DNA from: Dugong dugon
Lineage: Eukaryota; Chordata; Mammalia; Sirenia; Dugongidae
Direction: 5' to 3'
DNA length: 64,000 bases
Assembly: GCA_030035585.1 (NCBI GenBank)
Contig: CM057464.1
Location: 73,392,919-73,456,918 of the forward strand
This document shows positions 22,701-35,531 of the stretch, piece after piece. Every line of letters begins with the position of its first letter. The first letter of the stretch is position 1. The notes beneath the pieces were generated by a model. That model was not told where the DNA came from. It made no database searches and worked only from the letters and a program-made list of their open reading frames with translations. The position numbers and the translations under genes are program-made.

Positions 22701-24467
22701 TTTATTTATGGAATAAACCAAGCCATTTGCCCTGAAGAATTCTCATATTCTGGATTTTGCTAATTGTTCTTTCACATGTTCTTCCACGCCATCCTTTTTT
22801 TTTCTGCCTGTAAACTAGAACTTAGGTCAAGAGATTTAATCAGATTTAGGCATGACTACTTCTTAGGTAGCTCACTGAATTCTGACAAGCAATGTAGCGG
22901 AGATAAATTGTCCTTGCATTAATCTGCTACTCACTCGAGTTATGAACACTGGAGTCAATTCATTTATGCACCATGTATTTATTGAGAGCCATTAATGAGC
23001 TGTGGATTCAGATATGAATGTGGTATGGTCCTTGCCATCTTGGAAATTCTAACGTAGTTATCAATTTTAATTATATTTTTGAAATGCAGATGACTTTCTT
23101 AGAAATTTAGAATTCTAAAGGTTTTACATCAATGTAAAAGAGTGATTTTGGTTTTGGAAATTTACTTTTTGCAGTCTTTGTGGTGTTGATTAATGTATTA
23201 GGTAACCTGATGCTTAAATAATTTATTTTTGCTCTTTGAAAGAGTAGGGACTGCTCATTTCGTGGTATATAAAGATTGTATTTGAAATTATACTTTATCA
23301 CATTCATTCTAATCATTTTAATTTTAATTTTTCTCTTTAAGAAATAATTTAGTTTTAATTTTGGTTGAACTTTAATTATGGAAAATATGAATTAAGGGAA
23401 CATAAAAATGTTATAGATAGCGAGAGGTTAAATTCACCCAAGACATGGACATAGGAGTTGGGCAGATGAAGAACAAGTTATCACCTTTATTCCTGTTATT
23501 CCTCCTGGAGGATGTGACGTTGGGTCTTTTGGCCAAAGTATGCTTGCTAATACTTTACCCTGTAGTTAGGAGAACATAATTACGTAGGCTAAAGGCAGAC
23601 CATTCTCCTACAGGAGTCAGAGAGTTGTAGGATTGGTGGTATAGGGAAGCAGAGCAGAACTGCATACTTTCTGAAGACAGGCAAGTCTCGAAAAGATGAG
23701 AGGAAGAGGCTGACCTGGACATGCCCAGTTTATTCTTCCAAACTTATTAGAGCTAGAAAGAACGGAGGTTCTTCCATGGAAATAGGAGGAAGGCAGAATA
23801 ACTGGTCCCACATAACAGAATCCAATCAGAAAAGATAATAATAAATAAATTTAATAAGAGGTTCCTTAAGATCATGATATTTTTTTAGAAATCGAAGTTC
23901 TGCCAATGAAGAGAACTAAGTGTTTTCTAAAACACCTTGGTAGTATACAAAGTGAAAATAAGAGAATTATCACATGGAAAGCTTTTTGAACTTTGAGAAC
24001 TAGAGATTGTAGTGGAAAGTTCACTTTCTGGTCTTTGACAAGGTTCACAGCTTCTGTGAGCTGTTCCTCATGCATAAAACAGTGGAGATGTTTCCTGCTT
24101 TGTCTGCCCCTGCAAGGTTATTTTGAGGAGCAAATGAGTTAAGTACATCGAAGGATTTCAAAAACACCATCGTTCTAAACAGTGTGTTGGTCAATAAACA
24201 TTTACTGGGAACCTACTGTATGTGAGATGCAAAGCCACGAATAATAAAGTTTTCATTTGACTAATTAAAAAAAATGGAGGCTTAATTTGATCATGCATTG
24301 GTTTATATTTCCTATGAGGCCATTTGATTCAGAGTTTAAATTAAAATATTTAGGAATATTATACTTTAATTATAAAAGAGCATTTTGGTTAGGCGCAGTC
24401 TATTTTCGGTCTTTAAATGTTCTATTCCTTCTAGATATTCTGAATCCAAGTAATGAAAGTATTTAAT
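22701..24467. other. Unassigned intron, with a MIR-like piece
   Basis: About 24030-24200 (CTGTGAGCTGTTCCTCATG... TGAGGAGCAAATGAGTTAAG) looks like the 3' half of a + strand MIR. No family was recognised for the rest. Confidence 0.4.
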
Positions 24468-25317
24468 TTTTTTTTTAAATTGTGCCTTAGATAAAGGTTT
24501 ACAGAGCAAACTAGCTTCTCATTAAACAATATACATGTTGTTTTGTGACATTGGTTGCCAACCCTATGACATGTCAACACTCGCCCCTTCTTGATCTTGG
24601 GTTCCCCATTACCAGCTTTCCTGTCCCGTGTCCTGCCTTCTTGTCCTTGCCCCTGGACTGGTGTGCCCATTTAGTCTCGTTTCATTTTATGGGCCTGTCT
24701 AATCTTTGGCTGAAGGCTGAACCTCAGGAGTCACTTCATCACTGAGCTAAAAGGATGTCAGGGGGCCGTACTCTCAGGCTTTCTCTAATCTTTGTCAGAC
24801 CAGTAAGTCTGGTCTTTTTGTGTGTGTGTGAGTTAGAATTTTGTGCTACATTTTTGTCCAGCTCTGTCCAGGGCCCTTTACTGTGATCCCTGTCAGAGCA
24901 GTTGATGGTGGTAGCAGGACACCATCTAGTTGTATTGGACTCAGTCTGGTGGAGGCTGTGGTACTTGGGGTTCTTTAGTCCTTTGGACTAATCTTTCCCT
25001 TGTATCTTTGGTTTTCTTCATTCTTCCTTGCTCCAGGCTGGGTGAGACCAGTGTAGTATCTTAGATGCCTGTTCACAGGCTTTTAAGATCTCAGATACTA
25101 CTCACCAAGGTAGAATGTAGAACATTTTCTTTATAAATTATGTTACACCAATTAAGCTTGATGTTCCCCGAGACCATGGTCCCCACAGCCCTCAGCCCAG
25201 TAATCTGGTCTGGTTGCTCAGGGAGTTTGGATGTGTCTGTGGAGCTTCCATGACCTTGCCTTACGCAAGCTGTGCTGGCTTCCCCAGTATTGTATACTGT
25301 CTTACCTTTCACCAAAG
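24468..25317 (-). mobile_element. L1, 5'-truncated (3' UTR only)
   Basis: A poly-T start, then about 850 bp of the same 3' UTR as the L1 at 33070. The target duplication GAAAGTATTTAA / GAAAGTACTTAA is at 24456-24467 and 25318-25329. Confidence 0.93.
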
Positions 25318-25329
25318 TGAAAGTACTTA

Positions 25330-26559
25330 AATTTTGATTTAACCTACAAAAAATTATTCACTAAGAGATTTTCATTGCTATTCCATTGACTATTTCTTTC
25401 AGCAAAACTACCTGACTGAATTTTGTTTCTCCATGCATACTTTCTAGGTGTCTTTTAAAACAGAAGAAACCAAATGATGTGTTCCTACTAATATTAGCAA
25501 AGTACTATAAAATTTTGAATATATTTTTAAGTTATTTATTTGTCATATAACATTGCAACTAGAAAGGACGAAATCTTAAATTTATTCTACATATTAGAAA
25601 GTCCAAGTTCCATTACATGGCCTAAAATAAACCTCTTTATTCATATTTGAACCTAGAGCTTAACCACCTGTCTCACCCCTAAAGCTCACTTTTCATCAAG
25701 CCCGATGAACTTGATTTTTCTCCCTCATGCTGATTTCTGGTCTCTTCATGTTCTTCTAATCAATCTGTAAGTCCCTCTGAGGATTACTTGGCCATTTATG
25801 TCAGAACCAACCTCTCCATCAACTTGAAGAATCATTAATTCTGGGTCTACCCCACCATCTGTTCCCCATCCTTTCACTCCAGGCTTGTTGAGCACTGCTG
25901 GAAAGTGTCTCAAAAACTTTTAAAATGTCAACTTCAAGTCTTTTTTTTTTTTTGAGTTCAGTTGGACTCTCATTGTTACTCTGCAAAATTCTTCTTGGTT
26001 TCCTGTTAGCCTCTTACAGTATTCCTCAGAGCAGCTATTCTCCATCTTTTTCATTCACTCTGAGCCCTCACCACCCAGAGAGAAACTCTGCTTCTAACCA
26101 TGAAGTGTGTAATAAAGGCATCAGTTGGCATTCCCTTAATCTGCTTCCCTTCTCTGCTCACCATACCCTACTCACCACTAAAATATATCCTTCAGTTGTC
26201 ACCTATGCTCTTCATCCATTTAGTCTTAGCATACTTGTCTTACCTACTTCTAAGGCAAACTCTTTATTAATAAGGTATCCCATCCCATTCTGACACCAGT
26301 GAGATCTTACACTATTAGCTTTATCACCTTTTCCCATTTTATTCTTTTGGTGTCCTGTATACCTAAAACATGCTCATGTGTCCATCAATAAAAGCAGCAT
26401 TGATGGATGGATGGAACAAAAGACAACTTTCTGTCATGTTGTTTTGACCTAGTCTGATAGCTTTCTTTCTTTTTTTCTTTTACAAAAATGAATTACTACC
26501 TTTGAATTTTAAATTTTCTCATAATGGTACAATATGTCTTGTAATTCAGGTCTCTAAAC
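25330..26559. other. Unassigned pyrimidine-rich intron
   Basis: The + strand is C/T-rich, with a 122-codon chance frame at 25925-26293. Composition resembles decayed L2, but I could not match it in order. Confidence 0.35.
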
Positions 26560-27200
26560 CCTAGTGATTCTTGATTTGCCCTTCTCTGTTGTCCTTCACA
26601 CGTAGTCAGCGATTGGGTCACGTCAAATCATCCTTTATAATTTTACCTCCATCCCTTTCTTTTATTCTTGCTACCACTGTCCACATTCATGTCTTATCTT
26701 TTTATGCTTAGATTAGCACTGAACCCCCCTGACTCCTTTACCAGTTGGTAGGTGTTACCATTTCTAATCTATCCCACACAGTAATAACACATGGATCTTC
26801 TCGAGTATTGTTTTAACCACAATACTTTGACAAAAAGCTGTAAATTCTTCATGGTGCCTCATGGAGTCTGTAGTTAGCATTGTATCCAAGGACCTCTCCC
26901 TACAGTCTAGTCCAAATTTACCATTCTAATCTTTCTAGCTTTGTTGCTCACTCCTTTCAACAGAATTTGATGCCCCAGCAAAATTGGGCCACCTGCTGCA
27001 GTGAACTCATGCCTGTGAGCCCTCCTAATGCTTCAGTTCCTGCCTTCACCTAGCCCCCTCCTCCCTTTATGCACTATTCTATTATTTTCCTAACACACCT
27101 GAATTCTTACTCTTTTCCTCCCTTGTTCTCTTTTTGCCTGCAGCACCTTCACTCCTTTCTTCACAACAGATACACTCTTTATATTGCAAATGTTCAAATA
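26560..27200 (+). mobile_element. L2-type LINE 3' part
   Basis: CTGTAAATTCTTCATGGTGC, ATCCAAGGACCTCTCCCTAC, AATTTACCATTCTAATCTTT and CTTCACTCCTTTCTTC follow the L2 3' half. Decayed. Confidence 0.55.
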
Positions 27201-27578
27201 AGATAATAGCCATCCCAGGCTCTCAGATACTTATGCTACCCAGAAAAGACCACCTTCCAAGAGGTCCCAGGGGCAATTTTTTTTTTTTTTTTTTTTAACT
27301 TTAGTCAGTTTGCCAGGGACCAGATTCTGGACTTTAGACTTAAGGATCAAAAGCCTGATTTATTACCTATGGCACAGGTGGATCCATTTCTGTAGGGTAA
27401 ATTTATATTGATAAAGCTTGAGATGATGGTTTCTAACACCAGAAAGTCATTTTACAGTGACATTTGTAAGGGCTCAGTGTTCTGAAAGCTGAGCTGGCTT
27501 ATTCTCTCCCTGTAGCAGCTTACATAGTAAGCCCAAATATAATTTAAGGCCATGAAATCAGAACAAGAGGGACTCGTT

Positions 27579-27744
27579 AAACCAAACCAAATCCGTTGCT
27601 GTCGAATCAATTCCAACTCATAGTGACCCTATAGAACAGAGTAGAACTGCTCCATAGAGGTTCCAGGGAGCACCTGGTGGATTCAAACTGCCAGCCTTTT
27701 GGTTAGCAGCCGTAGCCCTTAACCACTATGCCACCAGGGTTTCC
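27579..27744 (-). mobile_element. AfroSINE, short type
   Basis: AAACCAAACCAAATCCGTTG tail through CCACCAGGGTTTCC head, flanked by AGAGGGAC on both sides. Confidence 0.95.
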
Positions 27745-27990
27745 AGAGGGACCTGCTAGATGATGTTTAAAGTGCACTTAGCTTATATGCCATTACTCAA
27801 CCAAGTATCCCTGGCCAAAATTATCAGAAAAGGTAAATTCATGCCTTTAGGGACCCACTTCCCTTCTAGAGGGTAATTAGATGAACATGAGTAGTGTTTG
27901 TCTCTGTGACTTTACATTATTTCCATGGCTTACAAACCAGCTGCCATTTTCTTCTACTGAAACACCTACTTTTGTATACATATATTTTTA

Positions 27991-28195
27991 AAAGCCAATT
28001 GCTGCCAAGTTGATTCCAACTCATGGCAACCCCATGTGTGTCTGAGTAGAACTATGCTCCTTAGGGTTTTCAATGGCTAATTTTTTGGAAGTAGCTTGCC
28101 AGGCCTTTCTTCCAAGGTGCCTTTGGGCAGACTCTAACCTCCAAACTTTTGTTTAGCAGCCGAGCATGTTAATGGTTTGTACCACCCAGGACTCC
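27991..28195 (-). mobile_element. AfroSINE, long type
   Basis: AAAGCCAATTGCTGCCAAGT tail, CAGGCCTTTCTTCCAAGGTG middle, ACCACCCAGGACTCC head. Confidence 0.94.
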
Positions 28196-28348
28196 TTGCA
28201 TATCTTAATGTTATTTATTTGGTTATAGTGACATCTTGTAGACCTCACTGTCTCTACTAAGGGACTTCGCATACCAGTGCTTTGATCCAAGTTTAATTCT
28301 TAGGAGGCATTCTCATTTCCCTTACTAACAAGATTTAAGGGGATGACT

Positions 28349-28513
28349 GGAGCCCTGGTGGCACAGTGGTTAAGAGCTACAGCTGGCTAACCAAAAGGTT
28401 GGCAGTTCAAATCCACGAGCCGCTCCTTGGAAACCCTGTGGGGCAGTTCTACTCTGTCCTATAAGGTTGCTGTGAGTCAGAATCAACACGGTGGCAACGG
28501 GTTTGGGTTTTTG
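28349..28513 (+). mobile_element. AfroSINE, short type
   Basis: GGAGCCCTGGTGGCACAGTG head through GTGGCAACGGGTTTGGGTTT tail. It is flanked by TTTAAGGGGAT on both sides (target duplication). Confidence 0.96.
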
Positions 28514-30002
28514 AGTTTAAGGGGATACCTCACTCACTGTTGGCTCTGAGAGCTGATGACACATACATCTTAGACAGAAGCAATTATTTGCTTACAGTAG
28601 ATTGATCAAAATTTTATTAAGACAAGTGTCACATTGATTTATAGCTAGTTTTATACATCAGTATCTCACAAAACCATGTCTCCTTTGAAAACAGGTACCA
28701 TGTAGCCACCTCATCCTAACAAAAATTTATTAAATACCTGGTATACATCAGTTATACCTACCTCAGAAGCTAGAGGTAAAAAAGATGTATAATGGTAAAT
28801 GCATTCAGGTTACATGGAGCTAATGATGGAAAGATCTAACTAAGCCAATACATATAAAATACATATTCAGAAAAATAAAATGTATTTTAGTCTAATATAG
28901 AAGTTTTAATTAAACCTAAAGTTTAAAAAAAAAGGAAAGAAGTTTTCACAAATTTTTTTTTTTTTGATTTTCCACTTCCAGGTATTTCCTTCCCGATGGC
29001 TTCTTCTCATATTTAATCTAATTTCTTAATGATCTCTCATTTGAATGCCATGGATACTTAATATTAGTGCAAATTAAAATTCTAGAGAAAATAGAAAATG
29101 TGATAATTGATCTACTCTTTCCTATATTTTTACCTCCTTGATCAGAATTTTGAGTAGTTTTGCTTGGTTCAAATTTATAATTTAAAATAAGGATTATTAT
29201 AATAAGCTGATTGTCTCCATAATAAGTTTTCTTTTAAATAGCACCAGTGAAAATAACCAATTACATACAGAATTTTAGTCCAAAACTGAGAAGTTGATAA
29301 CAAGCTATTAAGAAATTAAGTAAGAAATATCTATTACTTTTAATCAATGGCTTTTGGTCTCTTAAAACAATCTTCTATTTTTGCAAGTTGCCTTATATGT
29401 ATCTATCCCAATCCTGACTGATTATTATAACAGTAATCAAAATTTATCTAAATTTTTACTGTGAATTTTGATCCTGAATCTCTTAATTCATATATTTAAA
29501 ATTAAAGCAAATGTGATGAAATGTCACTGTATTTTAAATATTGATGGTAGATAGTGTATAAGTTATTGTATTTTCTGTATGTGTGACAATTTTAATAATA
29601 AAAAGTCAAGAATGATGTAAAAAAATGCCCTACGTAAATATTACATTTTGATACTTACGAATGCTACATAGTTTCCTAGTAAAATCTAGTGTTATTTTTG
29701 ATTTAACATATATACTTAACTTTCTCCTTCTACTGTTTCCAATTGTTGCTAGAATTTGACTTAAACATGGCCCTGATTCTTCAGTTGCAACAATTCAGGA
29801 AAGGCTAGCATTTCTAATGCTGTGATGACACAGCACAACTCTGTGTTTCAGAGAACTTCCCTCTGACACACCTAGAGTGGGGGCTGTACACAAAGTAGGG
29901 AGTGTTATAAATGCTGGATGGAACAGAATCAAATCGACTTTAGTGCTCTTTCTTTTCCTGCCAACTTCTCAGATTGTATAACTCTCCACAGCACTCACTC
30001 CT
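28514..30002. other. Unassigned AT-rich intron
   Basis: No repeat family or coding signal recognised. Confidence 0.4.
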
Positions 30003-30094
30003 TATTGTTAGGTGCCCTCGGGTTGATCCCAGTTTATAGCAACCCCATGTGACAGAGTAGAACTGCCCCACAGTGTTTTCTAGGCTGTAATCTA
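30003..30094 (-). mobile_element. AfroSINE 3' fragment
   Basis: TTATTGTTAGGTGCCCTCGG, GACAGAGTAGAACTGCCCCA, then ends after GGCTGTAATCTA; the head is missing. Confidence 0.88.
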
Positions 30095-31439
30095 GTAATG
30101 CATACATTCATTTTGAGTAATAAGTTCTCGGGATGTCTAGGGTGACTCAGTCCTCTTGTTTTAAGACATAGGAAGGAAAATCTGTAGCACTTTTTTATGA
30201 TAAAGCTTGAATCTATGTCTATTTATATTTTTTGACCATCGTATCTGGGAATGAATGAGTGGATACTGAATCATAGAATTTTAGAACTTGGTAAACCCAA
30301 AACTATCTCTGGCTTAATGTATTTATTATATAACAGAGGTCAATGAGCCTCAAAGTCATTTCAGTGACTTCCTCAAGATGACTTAATTTATCACAGACCA
30401 AACCAGTTGATATATAGATATAGCTATGAGTAGAGATACTTAAAGATCTGCAAAAATTATTAAAGTATTCATGATGTAAAACTCTAACACACTAAACAAT
30501 AGTGTGTACAATGTATTATATATAAAATTTCATATAAAATGGACGCCATTACTTAGGCTGCAGAAAGATTAAGGCCAAAAGCACTTATTCTTAATATTAG
30601 ACTTTTTTTTTTGGCTCCAAAATCCGTTTGGCGTATTGCTTTTGCAAATTTTACAGACTTAGAATTATAACCCCCCTAAGTGATCATTTCTGTTTATTTC
30701 TTACTCAATTTTTAAAATTTTGCAGTTGTGTTGGATTTTATTATAAATATAATTATTGTAGATCTCCATTAATTTTTCTTTTTTTTTAATTGGAACTCTC
30801 CATTAGTTTTTCTTCAGTTGGAAAAAATAAATCCTCCTGTCTCTGTTCAGGTAATTACCAGTGAAGTCTGAATCCCTTCAAACAGTGCTTAGTGTTTTGA
30901 AGCATAGCCTTCAACCTATAACCACATAAAAGGTATATTACCCAATTTTGAGGGTGATAATGACAGTTCTGTGACTACAGAACATTAACCCAAGGTATGC
31001 TTACATTTCATTAAGAATCTAGGTCATATAAAAGTATATTGCTAATAGCTTTGTATCCTAATAGATACAGGGTTCAAAATAAAATACTGAAGATAGTAAA
31101 GCATATTTTTATGTTCCTAACTAAATGCATGTATTCAGTGCTAACACTGTGATGAACATTTTCTATCAAATCTGTCATTGATTTTCACATCTTTACTTTT
31201 TTCATCTTTCTTATCATTGGCTTTTACCACACTTCTTTTTTGGTGGGGGAAGTATTTCAGTGTGTTTATAAATATGAACATTGCCATAAAAATCATAAAG
31301 AAGAATACACAATCTTCTTCAGTCAGTATGGCTCAGTAGAACTTAGATATTTTCCCCTTGACTTCAATATGAATATTACAATCAGACAAAATTTCCCAGA
31401 ACATTCTTTTGACCAGATATTCTTTTTTTTAGGATTTAT
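30095..31439. other. Unassigned AT-rich intron
   Basis: It contains a MIR-like trace near 30300-30410 (GAGCCTCAAAGTCATTTCAG). Nothing else was recognised. Confidence 0.35.
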
Positions 31440-31900
31440 ATTGCTCTCCAGATCAAGTCTAAACCTGTGTCAGATTTTCAAGACCTTCATAATCTGTCTA
31501 AATCCTATCTAACTAAATGTATTCCACACTCCTGAGCATACCTGATCTTTGTGTCTAACTTTAGGTTAATTCAGTAAGCATTTATTAAAATATTAGTATC
31601 ATCTTTATTCTTATCTCTGTCTCTATGTCTTTGCAATGCCAGCCTTCCAGCCTGGAAGGCTAAAAATAATCATTATTCATTATATTAGGCTTATTCATGA
31701 AGCCTTCTTAGTCTGTGTCTGTTTACCTGCCCCTAACTACCATCTACATAGAGTGATTTTTTTTTCTTTCTCTGAACCACTATACAGCATATTAGTTGAC
31801 ATCTGATTACATACTCTCCTAAAAGGCCTTAAATTGTGTCATGCATATGAACTTATCGTAAATTCATTGATAGTATTTTATATCATTTTAATTCAGCATC
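31440..31900 (+). mobile_element. L2-type LINE 3' part, decayed
   Basis: CAGATCAAGTCTAAACCTG, AAGACCTTCATAATCTGTCT and ATTCATGAAGCCTTCTTAGT follow the L2 3' order. Confidence 0.45.
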
Positions 31901-32104
31901 ACCTCTAGTGTCTTGGTTACTTCAGGAGAATTCATTGTGGGAAAGATAAGCAAAAATGAATGTCCTTGAGTTCAGTTCTCTGAAATTACTAAAAGATTTG
32001 AAATTTCTGTCGAATCTTAAAAATGTCCCTGCATATCTTCCTAAAAATTTTCTAAATCTTATGTTCCCAATGAATACATTTATTTAATTTTTTGAATTTC
32101 TATC

Positions 32105-32300
32105 AAAAAAAAAAAAAAAATGCAGTTGTGTCGATTCTGACTCACGGCAACCCCATGTGCGTTAGAGTAGAACTGTGCCCAGATGGGTTTTCAATGACTA
32201 ATTTTCTGAAAGTCAGTTGACAGGCCTTTCTTTCAAGGTGCCTCTGGGTAGACTTGAAATTCCAACCTTTATGTTAGCAGCCAAGCATTTTAACCATTTC
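32105..32300 (-). mobile_element. AfroSINE, long type
   Basis: A-run, GTTGTGTCGATTCTGACTCA tail, CAGGCCTTTCTTTCAAGGTG middle, then GCAGCCAAGCATTTTAACC. Confidence 0.92.
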
Positions 32301-33007
32301 TGCTTAAATTTATACAGCAAGAATAAAACAGGAATTAATGAAGGTGAGAAGAATTTTAAGCAGTATGTAAGGCATGGTAGCTTGCTGAATACCACTTATA
32401 TATAACCAGTTTCTGTATTGACTTGTATAATTGGTTGACATACCTTTTAAAAAGCTGTATCCTAACTGGGTATTTGTGGTCATTTCTACAGAGCAGTGTG
32501 GTTTAATTAATTAACTGAGAATGGAATATTTTCAGATCAAGTTTGACATACCTCATTTCTTGTTATGTTCCCCACCGTAAATACAAGAGTTACATTTTAT
32601 TTTGCCTTTTTTGGCACAGCTGAAATTTTCTGCAGACTTTAATTTTTCAACACATCCAGGTGAGGGTGCAGAGAAGCAGAAGCCCTGATAAGCTACCTGA
32701 CTCTGTTGCCATCGGATAAGCTCGTCAAAGATGTGTAATCTAGTCTCTTGAAATCTGATCCAGTGTATTATCTGTCATGCAAGAAACATTGCCATTTGTT
32801 CTGCCTTTGAGGTGCTAGAATCATCTAATAGCTGTGTGACTTAAATTACTTTTTACAAACAAAAACCTTTATTTATCCTTATAATGTGTTTTTGTTCATT
32901 TCCAAAATCTAAAGGCATTTGTTACATGAGACTATCTGGAAAATTAAAAATAAATTCCTTAAATATTCTTATTAATTTCTTCCTTAAAGAATCCCATGTT
33001 ATGTAAT
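32301..33007. other. Unassigned intron
   Basis: About 700 bp between an AfroSINE and the L1 nest. No family recognised. Confidence 0.4.
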
Positions 33008-33017
33008 AATGTTTCTT

Positions 33018-34337
33018 TTTTTTTTTTTTGGAATTATAATAATTTCTCTTTTTTTCTATTTCTTTTTTTTATTGTACTTTAGATGAGGGTTTACAGAGCA
33101 AACTAGCTTCTCATTAAACAATGAATATATATATTGTGTTATGACATTGGTTGCCAACCCTTCAGCATGTAAACACTCTCCCTTTCTCCACCTCAGGTTC
33201 CTCATTATCAGCTTTTCTGTCCCCTCCTTCCTTCTCGTCCTTGCCCCTGGGCTGGTGTGTCCATTTAGTCTCCTTTTGTTTTATGGGCCTGTCTAATCTT
33301 TGGCTGAAGGGTAAACCTCAGGAATGGCTTCATTACTGAGCTGTAAGGATGTCTGGGGGACATACTCTTTTGGTTACTCCAGTCTCTGTCAGACCAGTAA
33401 GTCTGGTCTTATTTTTTTATTTTTATTTTTTTTTTGTGAGTTAGAATTTTGTTCTACATTCTTCTACAGCCCTGTCCAGGACCCTCTGTTGTGCTCCCTG
33501 TCAGAGCTGTTGGTGGTGGTAGCCAGGTACCATCTAGTTGTGCTGGACTCAGTCTGGTGGAGGCCATGGTACTTGTGGTCCATTAATCCTTTGGACTAAT
33601 CTTTTCCCTTGTGTTTTTGGTTTTTTTCCTTCTCCCTTGCTCCAGGCTGGATGAGACCAGTGGAGTATCTCAGATGGCCGCTCACAAGCTTTTAAGACCC
33701 CAGACGCTACTCACCAAAGTAGAATGTACAACATTTTCTTTATAGACTGTGTTATGCCAGTTGAGCTAGATGTTCCCTGAGACCGTGGTCCCCAAGCCCT
33801 CAGCCCAGTAATTTGGTCCCTCAGGGAGTTTGGATGTGTCTATGGAGCTTCCATGACCTTGCCTTGGACAAGTTGTGCTGGCTTCTCCAGTATTGTGTAC
33901 TGTCTTATCCTGTCTAGTTAGTGTTTTTCCCTCCCGGTTCCCCTTCCTCGTAACCATCAAAGACTGTTCTTTTTGTGTGTAAATCTTCTCGTGAGTTTTT
34001 ATAGTAGTGATCTCATACAGTATTTGTTCTTTGGTGATTGACTTATTTCATCTGGCATAATGCCCTCCAGATTCATCCATGTTGTGAGACGCTTTGCAGA
34101 TTCATCATTGTTCTTTATCGTTGCGTAGTATTCTATTGTGTGTGTGTACCATAGTTTCTTTATCCATTCATCTGTTGATAGGCACCTAGATTGTTTCCAT
34201 CTTTTTGCTATTGTGAACAATGCTGCAATAAACATGAGTGTGCATATGCCTATTCATGTGACGGCTCTTATTTCTCTAGAATATATTCCTAGGAGTGGGA
34301 TTAATGGATCATATGGTATTTCTATTTCTAGTTTTTT
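33018..34337 (-). mobile_element. Outer L1, 3' segment (split by an inner L1)
   Basis: Poly-T, then the L1 3' UTR (about 33070-33990) and the end of ORF2 (33999-34337, [15 protein letters not shown]...). It breaks at CTATTTCTAGTTTTTT and resumes at 42745. The target duplication of the whole outer element, AATGTTTCTT, is at 33008-33017 and 46865-46874. Confidence 0.95.
33999..34337 (-). pseudogene. Outer L1 ORF2, C-terminal end
   Basis: The 78-residue open piece at 33999-34235 matches the C-terminal domain of L1 ORF2p ([29 protein letters not shown]). It is cut off from the rest of ORF2 by 8.4 kb of inserted L1, so it is non-functional. Confidence 0.9.
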
Positions 34338-35531
34338 CTTTTTCTTTAATCATACTTTATTTTTTATATATATATTTTATTGTACTTCAGGTGAAGGCTT
34401 ACAGAACAAATAGTTTCTCATGAAACACTAGTACACATGTTGTTTTATGACTTGCTTAACAACCCCACAACGTATTAACCCTCTAACTTCTCAACCTTTT
34501 TTTTTGGTGAAAATACACATAGCCAAGGATACACCATTTCAAAAATTTCTGCATACACTGTTCAGTGACATTGACTACACTCTTCCAATTCTGCTGTTAT
34601 TCTCACTTAAGATGAAGGCTTACAGAACAAAATAGTTTCTCATTTAACAGTTACTACAAATGTTGCCCTATGACAATGGTTAACAATCTCACAACACATC
34701 AACAATATCCTTATTCAATCTTGGGTTCCCTAGCAACAGCTTCCTTGTCCCCTTCTACTTTCTGGCCCTTGTCACTGGACTCCTGTACCTCATTAGTCTC
34801 ATTCGGTTTTACGGGGCTGTCCACTCCTGGGCTGAACAGTGAACCTCGGAGGTAACTTCACCACTGAGCTAAAAGGGTGTCTGGGGGCCATACTCTCGAG
34901 GTTTCTCCAGTCTCCTTTAGGCCAGTAAATCTGGTCTTTTTTTTGTGAGTTAGAATTATGCTCTGCATCCTTCTCCAGCTCTGTCCAGAACCCTCTGTTG
35001 TGATCCTGGTCACAGCAGTCAGTGGTGGTAGCCAGGCACCATCTAGCTGTACTTGACTCAGTCCGGTGGAGGCCTTGGTAGCTGCGGACAATTAGTCCTT
35101 CAGACTAATCTTTTCCTTGTATCCAGTTCTCTTCATTCTCCATTGCTCCTAAAGGGATGAGACCAGTGGAGTATCTTAAATGGCCGCTCACAAGCTTTTA
35201 AGACCCCAGACACTACTCACCAAGGTAGAATGTAGCGCATTGTCTTTATAAGCTGTGTCATGCCAGTTGAGCTAGATGTTCCCCGAGACCATGGTCACCA
35301 CAGCGCTCTGCCCAGCAATTCAGTCCCTCAGGGAGTTTGGATGTGTCTGTGGGGCTTCCATGACCTTTCCTTGTACAGGTTGTGCTAGTTTCCCCTGTAT
35401 TGTGTACTGTCTCACCCTTCACCCAAGTTACCAATTATCTATTGCCTATTTGGTATTTCCCCCCCACCCCTCCCATCCCTGGTAACCAACAAAGATTGTT
35501 ACATTTTGTGTGTGAACTTTTTCATGGGCTT
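34338..35531 (-). repeat. Inner L1 3' UTR with a duplicated end
   Basis: The segment TGAAGGCTTACAGAACAAA...TAGTTTCTCAT occurs twice, at about 34391-34425 and 34613-34645. Between them are a T-run and GGTGAAAATACACATAGCCA... All of this lies inside one pair of target duplications. Confidence 0.8.

Noticed and set aside
25925..26293. 122-codon + strand frame starting MSTSSLFFFLSS with a signal-peptide look
   Set aside because: Pyrimidine-rich intron with a T-run gives Leu/Ser/Phe; no splice context or recognisable domain.
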